A stretch of DNA of 64,000 nt from Candidatus Colicola equi. GTDB lineage: Bacteria; Bacteroidota; Bacteroidia; Bacteroidales; Paludibacteraceae. The DNA lies in NCBI GenBank assembly GCA_018066175.1, contig JAGHRV010000009.1:1-64000 (forward strand). Reading direction: 5' to 3'. The translations under genes and the position numbers were made by a program. Positions 53,913 through 63,290 of this stretch are shown piece after piece; position 1 is the first letter of the stretch; each line of letters begins with the position of its first letter. Under the pieces are notes generated by a model. The model was given only the letters and a program-made list of their open reading frames with translations, made no database searches and had not been told where the DNA came from.

Positions 53913-56900
53913 TCATCTATTCAACTCCATTCCGGAGGCGTTGTAGATGCGGCCGTTGCGAATGATATGCAATTGGTCGTTTTGGATGACCTTGATGAAT
54001 CGGTCACCGGTAGGATTGCCGTCCGAGCCGATGGTCTCAATGATTGTGGGCGTTGTGCGTTCCTTAACGCGCACATCCAGATAGAATCGGTCTGCTATCT
54101 TGCCCTTGTTGAGGTCAATGGTGTAGGAATCGATAGCCATATCGATATGGGCATTGGTAGCGTTATCCATCAGGTAAACCTCCAGACCGTCGGTCATCTC
54201 CGGCATAGCGAAGGTGTATGCACCATTGGCGTTGATGTTCACGGTGAGCGGAACGATTTGATCCTCAACGGGTAGGGTATTACCGGCATATTCCACTTCC
54301 TCTGTTACGGAGTATATTTGGTTAGCACGAGTATCGGTAATCTTGGTCAAGTCCATTTGGTTATCGAAGTCGGTTGTCGCGCGCGTATCCATATATATAT
54401 AGGTGTTATCCTCGGTATTGTTACCCTTCTTGAGACTGAGTGTCATTTGTGCGTTGGTCAATTCGTTTTCAGCTACGACACGGCGAGCAGCAACACTGGT
54501 TGGTACTTCCGGTTCACTCTGCGTGTATTGGTTCCAGTTGATACGTCCTGAGAACTGAACCATATAGCAGTTGAAGGACAAGAAGTCTTTGCCAACAGAT
54601 GTAGCGGGTTCGTAACGATTATAAGGAGGCTGACTACGATCATAAACGTACACGAAGTTAGGTGCTCTATCTAACATCTCGTCATCATCTTTACGTTCGA
54701 ATTGTGTCTCTTTATCAATGCGTATATTGCTATAACTATTGGTACCTAATAGGCGCCAGTTGCTATCTTGTGCCTTACGATCTTTCTTCTGGCAAGTCCA
54801 GTCCTCATATTCAACCCATTGGTCTTTACTGCTTCGTGTCATATCCCAGCCGCTTTCGCTACTTGGGAAGTAGAGACGTAGGATAGTGGTGGTAACTGTT
54901 TTCTTACCATCTACGCAACCATCTCCTCCCTCGCAAGGTTCTTCTCTGGTGATTTCTTTCCATAAGTTTTGGTTATTAGCTTCAGTACGGTCGAAGACGA
55001 GAATATAACCGTTTCCTTTGAGCAGTTTTTCGCTCTTGTGTTTCCAGCGCCAGAAGGTTTGGGTATCTTCTATATACCAACCCTTTTGAGCGCGGGTCTC
55101 GCCATCATACTCTTGGATGCCCCATGTTCCTGCGGTAGGAATACCATTAGCGTTTAAGGTGACATAACCTTCTACGCCGAAGATACTGCTGATTTCGCAA
55201 TCAAATGGAACAGAGAACCAATAGATAGATTCAGATATCTTATCTGAAGATCCATCAATTTCCATTACGAAGTATGCACTATTAAGTTTGGAGACTAAAG
55301 CAGCATCATTGTCCAACTTAACCTGTGCTACAGGAGTGTCTTCATGACGAACAAACAGCACATCTGCCTCAATCGTTGTTGGGGTACTATATGTAACATC
55401 TCCAACAGGCGACCATGCAGATACGATGCGGTTGGTCTTGAAGTCATAGATGATTCGTAGGTTGTAAGTGCCTCGTGTAGTACCTAATCCTAAGATATCG
55501 CGTTGAGCAGGAGTGCTGGTTTGTCTGCCGAAGTTATCAAGGGTGTATCCTAATTGATAGATAGTTGTTCCGTTAAATGCTTTGGATTTCAGGAGAGCCT
55601 GTGCGCTGGGGTGAGATCCATCAATTTCAACGTAAATATTCTTCTCATATACCCAGTTGGATATATCTCCGAATTTACTCCACTCGGGGTTATCTTTATA
55701 GTTGTCTTCGTTCAACTCTTCTGTACAATTTTTGTTATTATAGATATTGGCACCAATTAGGTTGAGGAAGTTGCTTTCTCCTGCCGTTGAGCCACGAAGG
55801 ATGGAACGCTCGAAGTAGTTGGTCTCGGGGTTGTAACCGAAACGGAGGTTCACACCGGTGCCGGCATCAGGAATGATGTCTCCATATCCGTCGGTGTAGT
55901 TGCTTACTTCAATCATATTAGCGAGGTTTTCGTTAATGCCATTGCCGATGCAAGCCTTGATGTTTAGTTTATCTCCGGCGTTAGCCAACTTTTTGTTCAT
56001 AACCCAATAGTAGTCATAAAGGGCATCTTTGTAAGGAGTGAAGTAGGTGAATTTATGGCTATCTTTTACGTAGTCATTCCAACCTCCTTCGGCAGCGTCT
56101 GTACGGATGTAGTAGTCACCGGTGTAATAAGCAACGTCTGTTAGACCTTCACCATTAGCAGTAATCTTTGCAGTATAGATTCCAGACTTAGTAAAGGTAG
56201 CAGCATCTACAACAGCTTTTTGGCTGCCGTTACAGATGATACGAACTAAGCCGGATTTTGCTTGAGGTTCAGATGAACCTGGTGCAAAGAAGGAAACTTG
56301 TTTAGTCAAATCTTCCACAGTATTGGAACGATAAACTGTACCATTGGCCATGTCGATTTCTACGTAGTATGCTGTCCAGCAGTTGCCACCATCGTAAGTA
56401 TATTTCCGTTTTTTGCTTTGGGTATCTTGCTCTACCAAAATGGTATAGCAGCCCGAATTCTCTACATTTTGAATATCTACCGTTTGCAACCATGGTTGTT
56501 CGCCATCTAATGTCCACTCATGGAAGAGGAAGTCTACTTTTCCATCAGAACCTAACGGAACGCGTGCAGAATATCGGTCATGTCCATCAACACAATCCTT
56601 CCAACTCATGCGAACATGTGCAGCAGAAAGTCCATGATTGAAGTAATATACCCACATATCATTATGATTGTTCCAGTCAATAGTAGTCGGCACTTTTACT
56701 TGCACCATGATTGCACTAGTTACATTCACCGTTACATCTTTCGTTACAGGATCTGCACCTTCAATCGAATAAGTCACCTGAATTTTCTTAGTACCGGTAG
56801 TGGTAGCTGTAACCATGAAACTACGTCCGCGTTGGTCGCAGGTGATGCCTTGGGTAGAACCGTAATCAAAGCTGATGGTCAAGTTATTTGCATCCAGTAA

Positions 56901-59900
56901 TGGGTCTATATCCACTTGCGGACTAACTATGACACCTTCACCTTGTACGGCAGAAACGGGGTCAATGTCGCCAACGTAGAGTTTATTGGGACATTTACCA
57001 GCCACTTGTACGTCGTATTTGCCTTTGTCATCGCCTTCGGTGGTAATCTTTTCTCCAATGGTGTAGCAAGTGCTTTGGTTAGGCACAGTCACGTCGATTG
57101 TTTGTGCTGCGTCATCTTCGGTTGATGCTTTGCCGTTATTGAGCACGAAGTGGGTATAACTTGGATACTTGACATAGAAGATATGTGCATCACCTAAGGT
57201 GCTGAAGAAGTTATCACCGGGCCAAGCAGTCTCTTCGTGTAACGGGTTGGTGCCGTTCTCCCACATATAGTAGTGGTCCATGAGGTGGTTAGCATCGGTA
57301 ATCGTTATTTCCACAAGACGATAAATGCTGACAGCCTTGGTAGCGGTAAATGTACGTTCGTTAGCCGTTGCTGTTGCCACGAAGGTCTGACGTTGAACGT
57401 TTTTGTCAGGTAAAACATAAGTTCCTTCTGCTTGCTCACCGCTTGCGATGCTCATAAATGCTACAGGGTCAGCACCATCTTTACTGCGAGTAACGGTAGC
57501 AGGACCTCTATAATTGGCTGTGTTGTAATAGATGGTTACGTTATCCGGCACATCTGATCCCTCTTGTGCTTCGTCATCCGACCATGAAGTGGTTAAGTAG
57601 AGGGTTGGAGTAGCAACGCCTTGATAATAGATGGTCTTTTCCCAAGCCGTTCCGGCAACGCCGTCAGACTCATAGAAGGCTTTAACGAGGATAGAGGTTT
57701 CCTCTATGGAAGGATTAATAATCGTCTTCGTCAGAACATCTGTAGTAGCAGCCTCTTCGCCAAATTGGTATTTAGCAGTCAAGTTGGTTTGTGCAGCCAA
57801 AGCGGTAATATCAATAGTTAATGCCTCGTCGGTATAAATCTTATACGGATCGGCCTCAGTACCATTACCGCTGATGAAACTTAACTCGCTCTCGTTGAAT
57901 ATACGTTTCTCAGTTGCCGTAGTTGAAGCAGTTGGCAGAGCAGGGTAGGTAATAGCCAGTTTGTTGGTTGACTTATTATAGGTAAAGGTGTAATCACCTG
58001 CGACATCAGGCGTGAACTTAGAATTTTTGTCTGAACTGCCTTTGGTAGCAAAAGCAATGTTGCTGGCTGTACTACGTGTAATAGGAGTAGTAAAGGAAGC
58101 ATTATTGGTGAGGTAATTACTATTTACCAATACCAAGAACTGGTAACTCTTTGAAATATCGGTAATGTTGACAACTGTTGACGCCTCGTCTCCTCCGGCA
58201 AATTCAAGTTTGTGAGTATCCTTGTTCCAACTATCAAAATCACCATAAACGCAGTTATAAGAAGGCCAAGTAACGGTCAGTTTAACATCAGCACCATTAG
58301 TAGCATCAACCTTAAACTCATAATCTCCGGCGATGGTTGGGATAAAGTAGAGGTTGTCATCATTCCCATTCTTTCGCAAAGTCATTGTACTAGTTTGATT
58401 CACCCAAAAATGATTCCCATCCCGATCTGAGCCAAAGTAATCGTTGCAATCATTCTCTTTATAGTGACGAATCTTGAATTGATATTTGTCTGATTGGCTT
58501 GTTGCGATATCTGCATCATTTACATGAATGGTAAAGTAATACACGTTCTCTGTAGAGTGACCAGTTGCGCGTTTCATCATGTTGGTTTCGCCTGTATTCC
58601 AGCCGTTAGGGAACATAGGGGAAGAACCTGCGAGATACCAGTTGGAACTCAGGTCTTCGGCGATATTAACGGTAATCGTACCATCTGCGCCATCAGCCCA
58701 AACGGTGAAGGAAGAACCATTGCCGCTCACGCGTGCTCCGCCGGTAACAGAGAATGCACCATCGTATTTATAGCCGGCATTGAGCGTAACGGTAATGGCT
58801 TGTTTGGAATCAATACCAACATTAACAACCGAGCCCCATGCTTTGGATGTTGAACCAATTTTCAGGCTTGCTCCGGCAGGAAGGTTGGTGTTGATGGTAA
58901 CGTTGTATTTATTCTCCGTAGCGGTTGCAGTAAGAGTAGATGCAGCAGTTGGACGGAACGTGTTGTCCTTAACTGTAGCACCATTCTCATAAGTACCTGT
59001 TCCACCGGTCCAAGTGCTCCATGTATAACCACTCTTGACAGTTGCCGAAATGTTAGTACCTGTGAGTTGGCCCACATTGGCACCGCTACCGGTTACTTGG
59101 TCAATACCTGTGCCTGCTTGAACGGTTACAGAGAAAGTCTTTTCTTGGAACTTAACATATACTCCCATAGTGGCAGAGAGTGAGAAGGAGTAGGTGTTGC
59201 CACCAGTTTGCAGTTTAGCACCTGTGCAGGCAGCGTCGCTATACCAACCTTCTACTTCATATCCTGTCTCGGGAGTAGCAGTCAATGTGAAAGCCGTACC
59301 GGCTTGGATGTGTGTGCCGGCAGCAGGAGAGCTGGAGACTGTTCCTTGTGCTGCACTTTGTGATGAGCAAACGCCAACCGTCAAGTCGTAATAGACGGCT
59401 GTGCTTTGGAAAGTTGCTTGAATAGTGGCATTATCTGTGGTCGGTTTGAACGTGGTCGTTGCAGATTGAGCAGAGATAGTACCTCCGGTTACAAGCCATT
59501 CTTTGAAGCCGAATCCGTCATTTGGAGTGGCAGTAATGCTGATACCGGTTACTTCGCCCACGGTTTGTGCTCCGGAAGGAGAGGTCGAACCATTGCCATC
59601 ATTGGAGATAGTGACGGAGTGGGTGTTTTCGGCGTAATTAGCAGTAATAGTAGCATCTCCTGTTGGCTTAAAGGTTGTTGTCTCACTTGTAGAAGAAGTG
59701 AAAGTACCTCCATTGCTGGAAGTCCAGTTGACGAAATGATAGCCAGTCGTTCCTGTGGCAACAAATTGCTTACCCGTTATTTGACCAACCGTTTGCGCTC
59801 CGGTAGGACTTACACTTGCGCAACCAGTTCCTGCGGCAGCAGTAACGGAATAGGTGTTTTCTGTCCACTTGGCATATAAGGTTTTATTGGAAGTTACTTT

Positions 59901-61070
59901 ATCGGTTGCAAAATTCCATGCATTAGTACAGCCACGCTCTTTATACCATCCGCCAAAGGTGTAACCGGTAACCATAGGAGCGGTCGGTTCAGTAACTGTT
60001 CCATTATAAATAATCACCTGTGATGCTGGTGCCGTTCCATGACCATTAGCATCAAAAGTAACAGTAGAGGGGAAATAAATTGCACAGATATTTCCCGATT
60101 TCCACTCAAATATATAATCACCTGTTACAGAAGGAGTGATCTTACAATTCTTATTTTGCCAATCATAGAAGTTATAATTATCCTCTGTAGCCGTGATGGT
60201 GGCATCGCAACCATAATACACATCTGAAATCTCGGTTTGGCAATGTTTTACCTTGAATTCATAGGTTGAACCTTTTGTCAATGAAATGGTAACTTTCCCA
60301 TTCGCAAAATTATAATCTTTCCATCCACTACCAAAATCACCATAAACACACCATTTCTCCCAATGAGCGTACATAGTAACATTACCGGTAATGGTCATAC
60401 TTGAACCCGGAGCATGTGCCGTTCCGCCTCCATCGTTCCACTTTAGGAAGGTCCACCCTGTGCGAGTGAAAGTATCTGCAGGTTTAACGGTATGAGAAGA
60501 ATTACATCCTAGTCCGCTAACAACGACGTCACTTCCTGTTCCACCATTGGCTGTATATGTTACTTTGAATGTTGGGGCAGTATAAGTGCCTGCTGTACCC
60601 GCTGTCCAGCCAGTTATCTTTACAAGATTTTGCGTGCTACTTACAGTTATCTTCGCTTCGTTCCAAGTATCATCAGTGTTGTTAGGATTCACACGTTTGA
60701 AATAGAAAGTGCCACTATTATTAACGTCTGAAGCCTTATAAAGGTGGTCATTGGAACAATTATTGTGCTTGGAAAACGTTCTATTTTTTGAACCATCCCA
60801 TACGATAAATTTAGCACTTGCATCTTCCCAACTAGTAAAACCAGAAAGATCAAGATAAAAATCTTTTGCCCACGCCTGTGAACTAAAGCCAAAACTGAGG
60901 GCAAAAAGGAGTAAAAGTGAGGTCGAGAGTCGGCCGAGGGTCATTCGACAGTCATTCGACCGTCCTTTAATAGTAGTTTCTACTACCATTCTACTACCGT
61001 TAAGACCACGGGTAGTAGAGTGGGTTAGTGTCTCATTCGGTCTTTGCCGAAAAGAAAATAAGTGTTTCAT
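53913..61070 (-). CDS. Giant secreted surface protein with InlB-type repeats and T9SS-like tail
   Basis: 2385 residues if read from 61070. After about 42 residues comes a signal peptide (MTLGRLSTSLLLLFALSFGF, ATG 60944), so the true start may be 60944. Mature order: beta module; Listeria-Bacteroides repeat (ending MYAHWE); CVYGDF-type beta module; second such repeat (GYTFGGWYKERGCTNAW); five divergent InlB B-type repeats (about 400-800; for example ATGTTGYHFVNWTSSNGGTF); further CBM-like modules, one with HEETAWPGDNFF as in CBM26-like domains; Ig-like parts; and the tail VIQNDQLHIIRNGRIYNASG. Probably exported by the T9SS and held at the surface as an adhesin or glycan-binding protein. Confidence 0.82.
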   Translation of the reverse strand: MKHLFSFRQRPNETLTHSTTRGLNGSRMVVETTIKGRSNDCRMTLGRLSTSLLLLFALSFGFSSQAWAKDFYLDLSGFTSWEDASAKFIVWDGSKNRTFSKHNNCSNDHLYKASDVNNSGTFYFKRVNPNNTDDTWNEAKITVSSTQNLVKITGWTAGTAGTYTAPTFKVTYTANGGTGSDVVVSGLGCNSSHTVKPADTFTRTGWTFLKWNDGGGTAHAPGSSMTITGNVTMYAHWEKWCVYGDFGSGWKDYNFANGKVTISLTKGSTYEFKVKHCQTEISDVYYGCDATITATEDNYNFYDWQNKNCKITPSVTGDYIFEWKSGNICAIYFPSTVTFDANGHGTAPASQVIIYNGTVTEPTAPMVTGYTFGGWYKERGCTNAWNFATDKVTSNKTLYAKWTENTYSVTAAAGTGCASVSPTGAQTVGQITGKQFVATGTTGYHFVNWTSSNGGTFTSSTSETTTFKPTGDATITANYAENTHSVTISNDGNGSTSPSGAQTVGEVTGISITATPNDGFGFKEWLVTGGTISAQSATTTFKPTTDNATIQATFQSTAVYYDLTVGVCSSQSAAQGTVSSSPAAGTHIQAGTAFTLTATPETGYEVEGWYSDAACTGAKLQTGGNTYSFSLSATMGVYVKFQEKTFSVTVQAGTGIDQVTGSGANVGQLTGTNISATVKSGYTWSTWTGGTGTYENGATVKDNTFRPTAASTLTATATENKYNVTINTNLPAGASLKIGSTSKAWGSVVNVGIDSKQAITVTLNAGYKYDGAFSVTGGARVSGNGSSFTVWADGADGTITVNIAEDLSSNWYLAGSSPMFPNGWNTGETNMMKRATGHSTENVYYFTIHVNDADIATSQSDKYQFKIRHYKENDCNDYFGSDRDGNHFWVNQTSTMTLRKNGNDDNLYFIPTIAGDYEFKVDATNGADVKLTVTWPSYNCVYGDFDSWNKDTHKLEFAGGDEASTVVNITDISKSYQFLVLVNSNYLTNNASFTTPITRSTASNIAFATKGSSDKNSKFTPDVAGDYTFTYNKSTNKLAITYPALPTASTTATEKRIFNESELSFISGNGTEADPYKIYTDEALTIDITALAAQTNLTAKYQFGEEAATTDVLTKTIINPSIEETSILVKAFYESDGVAGTAWEKTIYYQGVATPTLYLTTSWSDDEAQEGSDVPDNVTIYYNTANYRGPATVTRSKDGADPVAFMSIASGEQAEGTYVLPDKNVQRQTFVATATANERTFTATKAVSIYRLVEITITDANHLMDHYYMWENGTNPLHEETAWPGDNFFSTLGDAHIFYVKYPSYTHFVLNNGKASTEDDAAQTIDVTVPNQSTCYTIGEKITTEGDDKGKYDVQVAGKCPNKLYVGDIDPVSAVQGEGVIVSPQVDIDPLLDANNLTISFDYGSTQGITCDQRGRSFMVTATTTGTKKIQVTYSIEGADPVTKDVTVNVTSAIMVQVKVPTTIDWNNHNDMWVYYFNHGLSAAHVRMSWKDCVDGHDRYSARVPLGSDGKVDFLFHEWTLDGEQPWLQTVDIQNVENSGCYTILVEQDTQSKKRKYTYDGGNCWTAYYVEIDMANGTVYRSNTVEDLTKQVSFFAPGSSEPQAKSGLVRIICNGSQKAVVDAATFTKSGIYTAKITANGEGLTDVAYYTGDYYIRTDAAEGGWNDYVKDSHKFTYFTPYKDALYDYYWVMNKKLANAGDKLNIKACIGNGINENLANMIEVSNYTDGYGDIIPDAGTGVNLRFGYNPETNYFERSILRGSTAGESNFLNLIGANIYNNKNCTEELNEDNYKDNPEWSKFGDISNWVYEKNIYVEIDGSHPSAQALLKSKAFNGTTIYQLGYTLDNFGRQTSTPAQRDILGLGTTRGTYNLRIIYDFKTNRIVSAWSPVGDVTYSTPTTIEADVLFVRHEDTPVAQVKLDNDAALVSKLNSAYFVMEIDGSSDKISESIYWFSVPFDCEISSIFGVEGYVTLNANGIPTAGTWGIQEYDGETRAQKGWYIEDTQTFWRWKHKSEKLLKGNGYILVFDRTEANNQNLWKEITREEPCEGGDGCVDGKKTVTTTILRLYFPSSESGWDMTRSSKDQWVEYEDWTCQKKDRKAQDSNWRLLGTNSYSNIRIDKETQFERKDDDEMLDRAPNFVYVYDRSQPPYNRYEPATSVGKDFLSFNCYMVQFSGRINWNQYTQSEPEVPTSVAARRVVAENELTNAQMTLSLKKGNNTEDNTYIYMDTRATTDFDNQMDLTKITDTRANQIYSVTEEVEYAGNTLPVEDQIVPLTVNINANGAYTFAMPEMTDGLEVYLMDNATNAHIDMAIDSYTIDLNKGKIADRFYLDVRVKERTTPTIIETIGSDGNPTGDRFIKVIQNDQLHIIRNGRIYNASGMELNR

Positions 61071-61144
61071 AATTGTTTATTTTTTTATTGTTAATAATTT
61101 TCTATTGGGTTGTATGATTGCAAAATCAATACTGATTTATTGGA

Positions 61145-61795
61145 CTAATTTTCTTTACTTTCATTCTTCAGTCGCTGCGCGGTAGCTTCATAACCAATAG
61201 AGGGGAACTTTGGTTTTGGATGCTCCTCTAATTGCCTCTGCTTAATACTCAATTCTCCTATCGCATTATAAATATTATCCACCTCTGCTCGCAAATCCTC
61301 ACTCAAATCATTCACCAAGGCAAGGTTGTTTTCCATAGCATCCTCTAATCGCTCCAAACGAAGTTTTAGACTATCTATGTCCATCGCTTGTTGCTTTTGC
61401 TCTACCATTACACGACGTGTCTCTACAAAAGCCTTCATGATACCAATGCTCACCTGAATAGCTATCGGACTTTTCAGCACCGCAGATAACATTGCCACTC
61501 CCTGTTCTGTAAAGACATTTGGAACATGACGATCTCCTCCCCAGTTTGAGGTCACAAATTGTGACTTCAAGTTTGCAAACTCATGATTATTAAGGGGATA
61601 CATAAATTCCTTTGGGAATCTTTCTATGTTACGTTTGACTGCTTGATTGAGAACTTTTGTTTCAACTCCGTACAATAAAGCGAGGTCACGGTCAAGCATA
61701 ACTTGCTCTCCACGAATAGTGAATATGCGGCTACGTATATCGCCCAATAACAAGCCTTGTGGTTCCAATTTTACTATTCCTGTAGAATTTGCCAT
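61145..61795 (-). CDS. ORF6N-domain protein
   Basis: 216 residues. The N-terminal ORF6N domain (residues 15-100) reads IFTIRGEQVMLDRDLALLYG, VKRNIERFPKEFMYPLN and NVFTEQGVAMLSAVL; the rest is a helical, coiled-coil-like C-terminus. ORF6N domains are DNA-binding modules known from phages and mobile elements and are common as single chromosomal genes in Bacteroidetes. Only a -7-like CAAAATTA (minus strand TAATTTTG, 61803-61810) is seen upstream, without a -33. Target unknown. Confidence 0.85.
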   Translation of the reverse strand: MANSTGIVKLEPQGLLLGDIRSRIFTIRGEQVMLDRDLALLYGVETKVLNQAVKRNIERFPKEFMYPLNNHEFANLKSQFVTSNWGGDRHVPNVFTEQGVAMLSAVLKSPIAIQVSIGIMKAFVETRRVMVEQKQQAMDIDSLKLRLERLEDAMENNLALVNDLSEDLRAEVDNIYNAIGELSIKQRQLEEHPKPKFPSIGYEATAQRLKNESKEN

Positions 61796-61839
61796 TTTTT
61801 GTCAAAATTATTTGCACATGTCAAAAAAATGTTGTAATC

Positions 61840-62187
61840 TTATTTCACCTCTCGGCGTCTTAAATAAACAACTCCGGCAGCAGCGGCTGCGAAAAGTAAC
61901 ATAACCAGCGGCTCGCCAATAGGACTACCTTCGGCGTATGAACCAGGGTCATCTCCTGCACCCATACCACCAATCTTGCGGATAGTACGACCGGAACGGG
62001 TACCTGCGTCCTCGGTAGTGGTAGCAGAGTAGGGTACATCGGTTGCACCTACAGTACTAATTTGGCTGCTGTAATCGCTTCCACTTCCTGTAAAAGTGGA
62101 CGTTGACTGAAATGGATCTTCCATCTGAGCCAACAAACCTACACTCATCATGAGTGACAAGACTAATACATAAATTCGATTTTTCAT
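61840..62187 (-). CDS. Small secreted protein with C-terminal membrane anchor
   Basis: 115 residues: signal peptide (MKNRIYVLVLSLMMSVGLLA), a Ser/Thr/Gly-rich middle, and a C-terminal block GEPLVMLLFAAAAAGVVYL followed by RRREVK. A short motif, a hydrophobic helix and a basic tail form the tripartite layout of sorting signals such as PEP-CTERM, or simply a membrane anchor. It lies close to the giant surface gene, with one ORF6N gene between. No known family. Confidence 0.6.
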   Translation of the reverse strand: MKNRIYVLVLSLMMSVGLLAQMEDPFQSTSTFTGSGSDYSSQISTVGATDVPYSATTTEDAGTRSGRTIRKIGGMGAGDDPGSYAEGSPIGEPLVMLLFAAAAAGVVYLRRREVK

Positions 62188-62225
62188 ATTGTTTTGTTTA
62201 TTTATTTTTCGTAATTGATTGTTGA

Positions 62226-62501
62226 TTATTGTTTCTCGTAATGCCCTTTCATGGTGATAATTTCCACTATTTGCGCATCTTCGTTGACACGATATACCAA
62301 ACGGTGTTCTCCATTGATACGACGGCTCATAAAGCCAGCTAATTCATATCGTAAAATCTCAGGACGGCCTGTTCCCGAGAAAGGATGTTGCTCTAACTCT
62401 TCCAAAAGACGACTAATCTTGGCAATTAAAGTTTTGTCACCAAGACGCTTGAAAAATTGAACATCCTTTTGTGCAGTTTGTGAGAATAATAGTTCGTACA
62501 T
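62226..62501 (-). CDS. yoeB: YoeB/Txe-type mRNA interferase toxin
   Basis: 91 residues from ATG 62501 (MYELLFSQTAQKDVQFFKRL). YoeB/Txe features: LLEELEQHPFSGTGRPEILR, SRRINGEHRLVYRVNED and the C-terminal MKGHYEKQ. Such toxins cleave mRNA on the ribosome. The ATG shares its A with the antitoxin TGA (TGATG), the usual coupling. A GTG start at 62510 is less likely. Confidence 0.87.
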   Translation of the reverse strand: MYELLFSQTAQKDVQFFKRLGDKTLIAKISRLLEELEQHPFSGTGRPEILRYELAGFMSRRINGEHRLVYRVNEDAQIVEIITMKGHYEKQ

Positions 62502-62689
62502 CAGTCCCACAATTTGGTACGGTCAATATGTGTCATTGGCCCTTTCGCTGCACGTTGAATGTGCCGTACGGCCTTAGGATCATACGGACTGTCAATGACT
62601 TTTACTGCTTTAGATGCGCGAATCAGTTCAACTAATTGACTCGCAAATACATCCATCGTGTTGTACTCAAATGTTAAAGTGTTTGTCAT
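62501..62689 (-). CDS. Antitoxin of the YoeB-like module
   Basis: 62 residues, upstream of the toxin and overlapping it by one base. A short beta/helix N-terminus (TLTFEYNTMDVFASQLVELI) and a C-terminal part (VIDSPYDPKAVRHIQRAAKG) look like the small antitoxins paired with Txe/YoeB in Bacteroidetes. It normally binds its toxin and its own promoter. Confidence 0.8.
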   Translation of the reverse strand: MTNTLTFEYNTMDVFASQLVELIRASKAVKVIDSPYDPKAVRHIQRAAKGPMTHIDRTKLWD

Positions 62690-62765
62690 ATCAATTTTTG
62701 CTTATTTTAATTCCTTTTTATATATGTTTATGCGCATACATGTGCCGCGCGACCCGAAAAACGTG

Positions 62766-62797
62766 CAAAGATACAATAATTTTTTGAATTACGCAAA
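62766..62797 (-). promoter_or_regulatory. Promoter for the YoeB-type module
   Basis: Minus strand: TTTG (62794-62797), 20 bases, TATCTTTG (62766-62773). It leaves about 70 bases of leader before ATG 62689, long enough for autoregulation. Confidence 0.8.
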
Positions 62798-62974
62798 TAA
62801 ATTTGAAACTTTTTTGCTTTTTTTGCTCAAAGGTGATATTTTTTGCACTTTCAACCGTCCCTCCTGCCTCATAAATCCCCATTTTTACCATCCCAAATCT
62901 CTTCTTTTCCCCCATGTAGCCGTTTAATTTTTTTAATAACTCGTGCTCTTCCGACACTGGGTGACTCTTTCTAT

Positions 62975-63071
62975 GGTGACAGTGGTGCAGGTGGTGCAGG
63001 TACATTACTAAACACACCCACGCGCATATGTGTATATACAAACAACCTGCACCACTTGCACCACTGTCACC
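62975..63071. repeat. 27-base inverted repeat
   Basis: Arms 62975-63001 and 63045-63071 are complementary over 27 bases with one G-U mismatch, around a 43-base loop. Each arm contains an internal repeat of GGTGCA. It lies between two divergent toxin-antitoxin units in an otherwise gene-free 620-base stretch. The open frames across it (both strands) are by-products of the symmetry and low stop-codon density. Confidence 0.8.
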
Positions 63072-63241
63072 CGCAAAAATCAAAAAGTAAGCCCCGCCTA
63101 ACCCCCGCCCAAACCGGCCAAAATCCTTGCTTTCCGTGGGGCTTAGTAGGTCATTACATGCTACGGAGATGCTATGGAACTTTAGACGCGCCTCGTCGGT
63201 GCCACAAAAATTGCGATTTTGAGCAAAAAGTTTAATTATTA

Positions 63242-63273
63242 TTTGCATATATGCAAAATATTTTGTAATTTTG
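63242..63273 (+). promoter_or_regulatory. Promoter for the MntA/HepT pair
   Basis: TTTG (63242-63245), 20 bases, TAATTTTG (63266-63273). The -33 box is the left half of TTTGCATATATGCAAA (63242-63257), the same perfect palindrome as at 237-252. The expected start of transcription is near 63280. Confidence 0.8.
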
Positions 63274-63290
63274 CAGCGCAAAACTGACAA

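Noticed and set aside
62843..63235. 130-residue plus-strand ORF across the same repeat
   Set aside because: Antisense to the previous one and just as unsupported; the composition follows the repeat.
62718..63290. 190-residue minus-strand ORF across the inverted repeat
   Set aside because: No recognisable family. It covers the 27-base inverted repeat and the MntA promoter, and overlaps the promoter of the YoeB-type module. Its His-rich stretch comes from the repeat arms.
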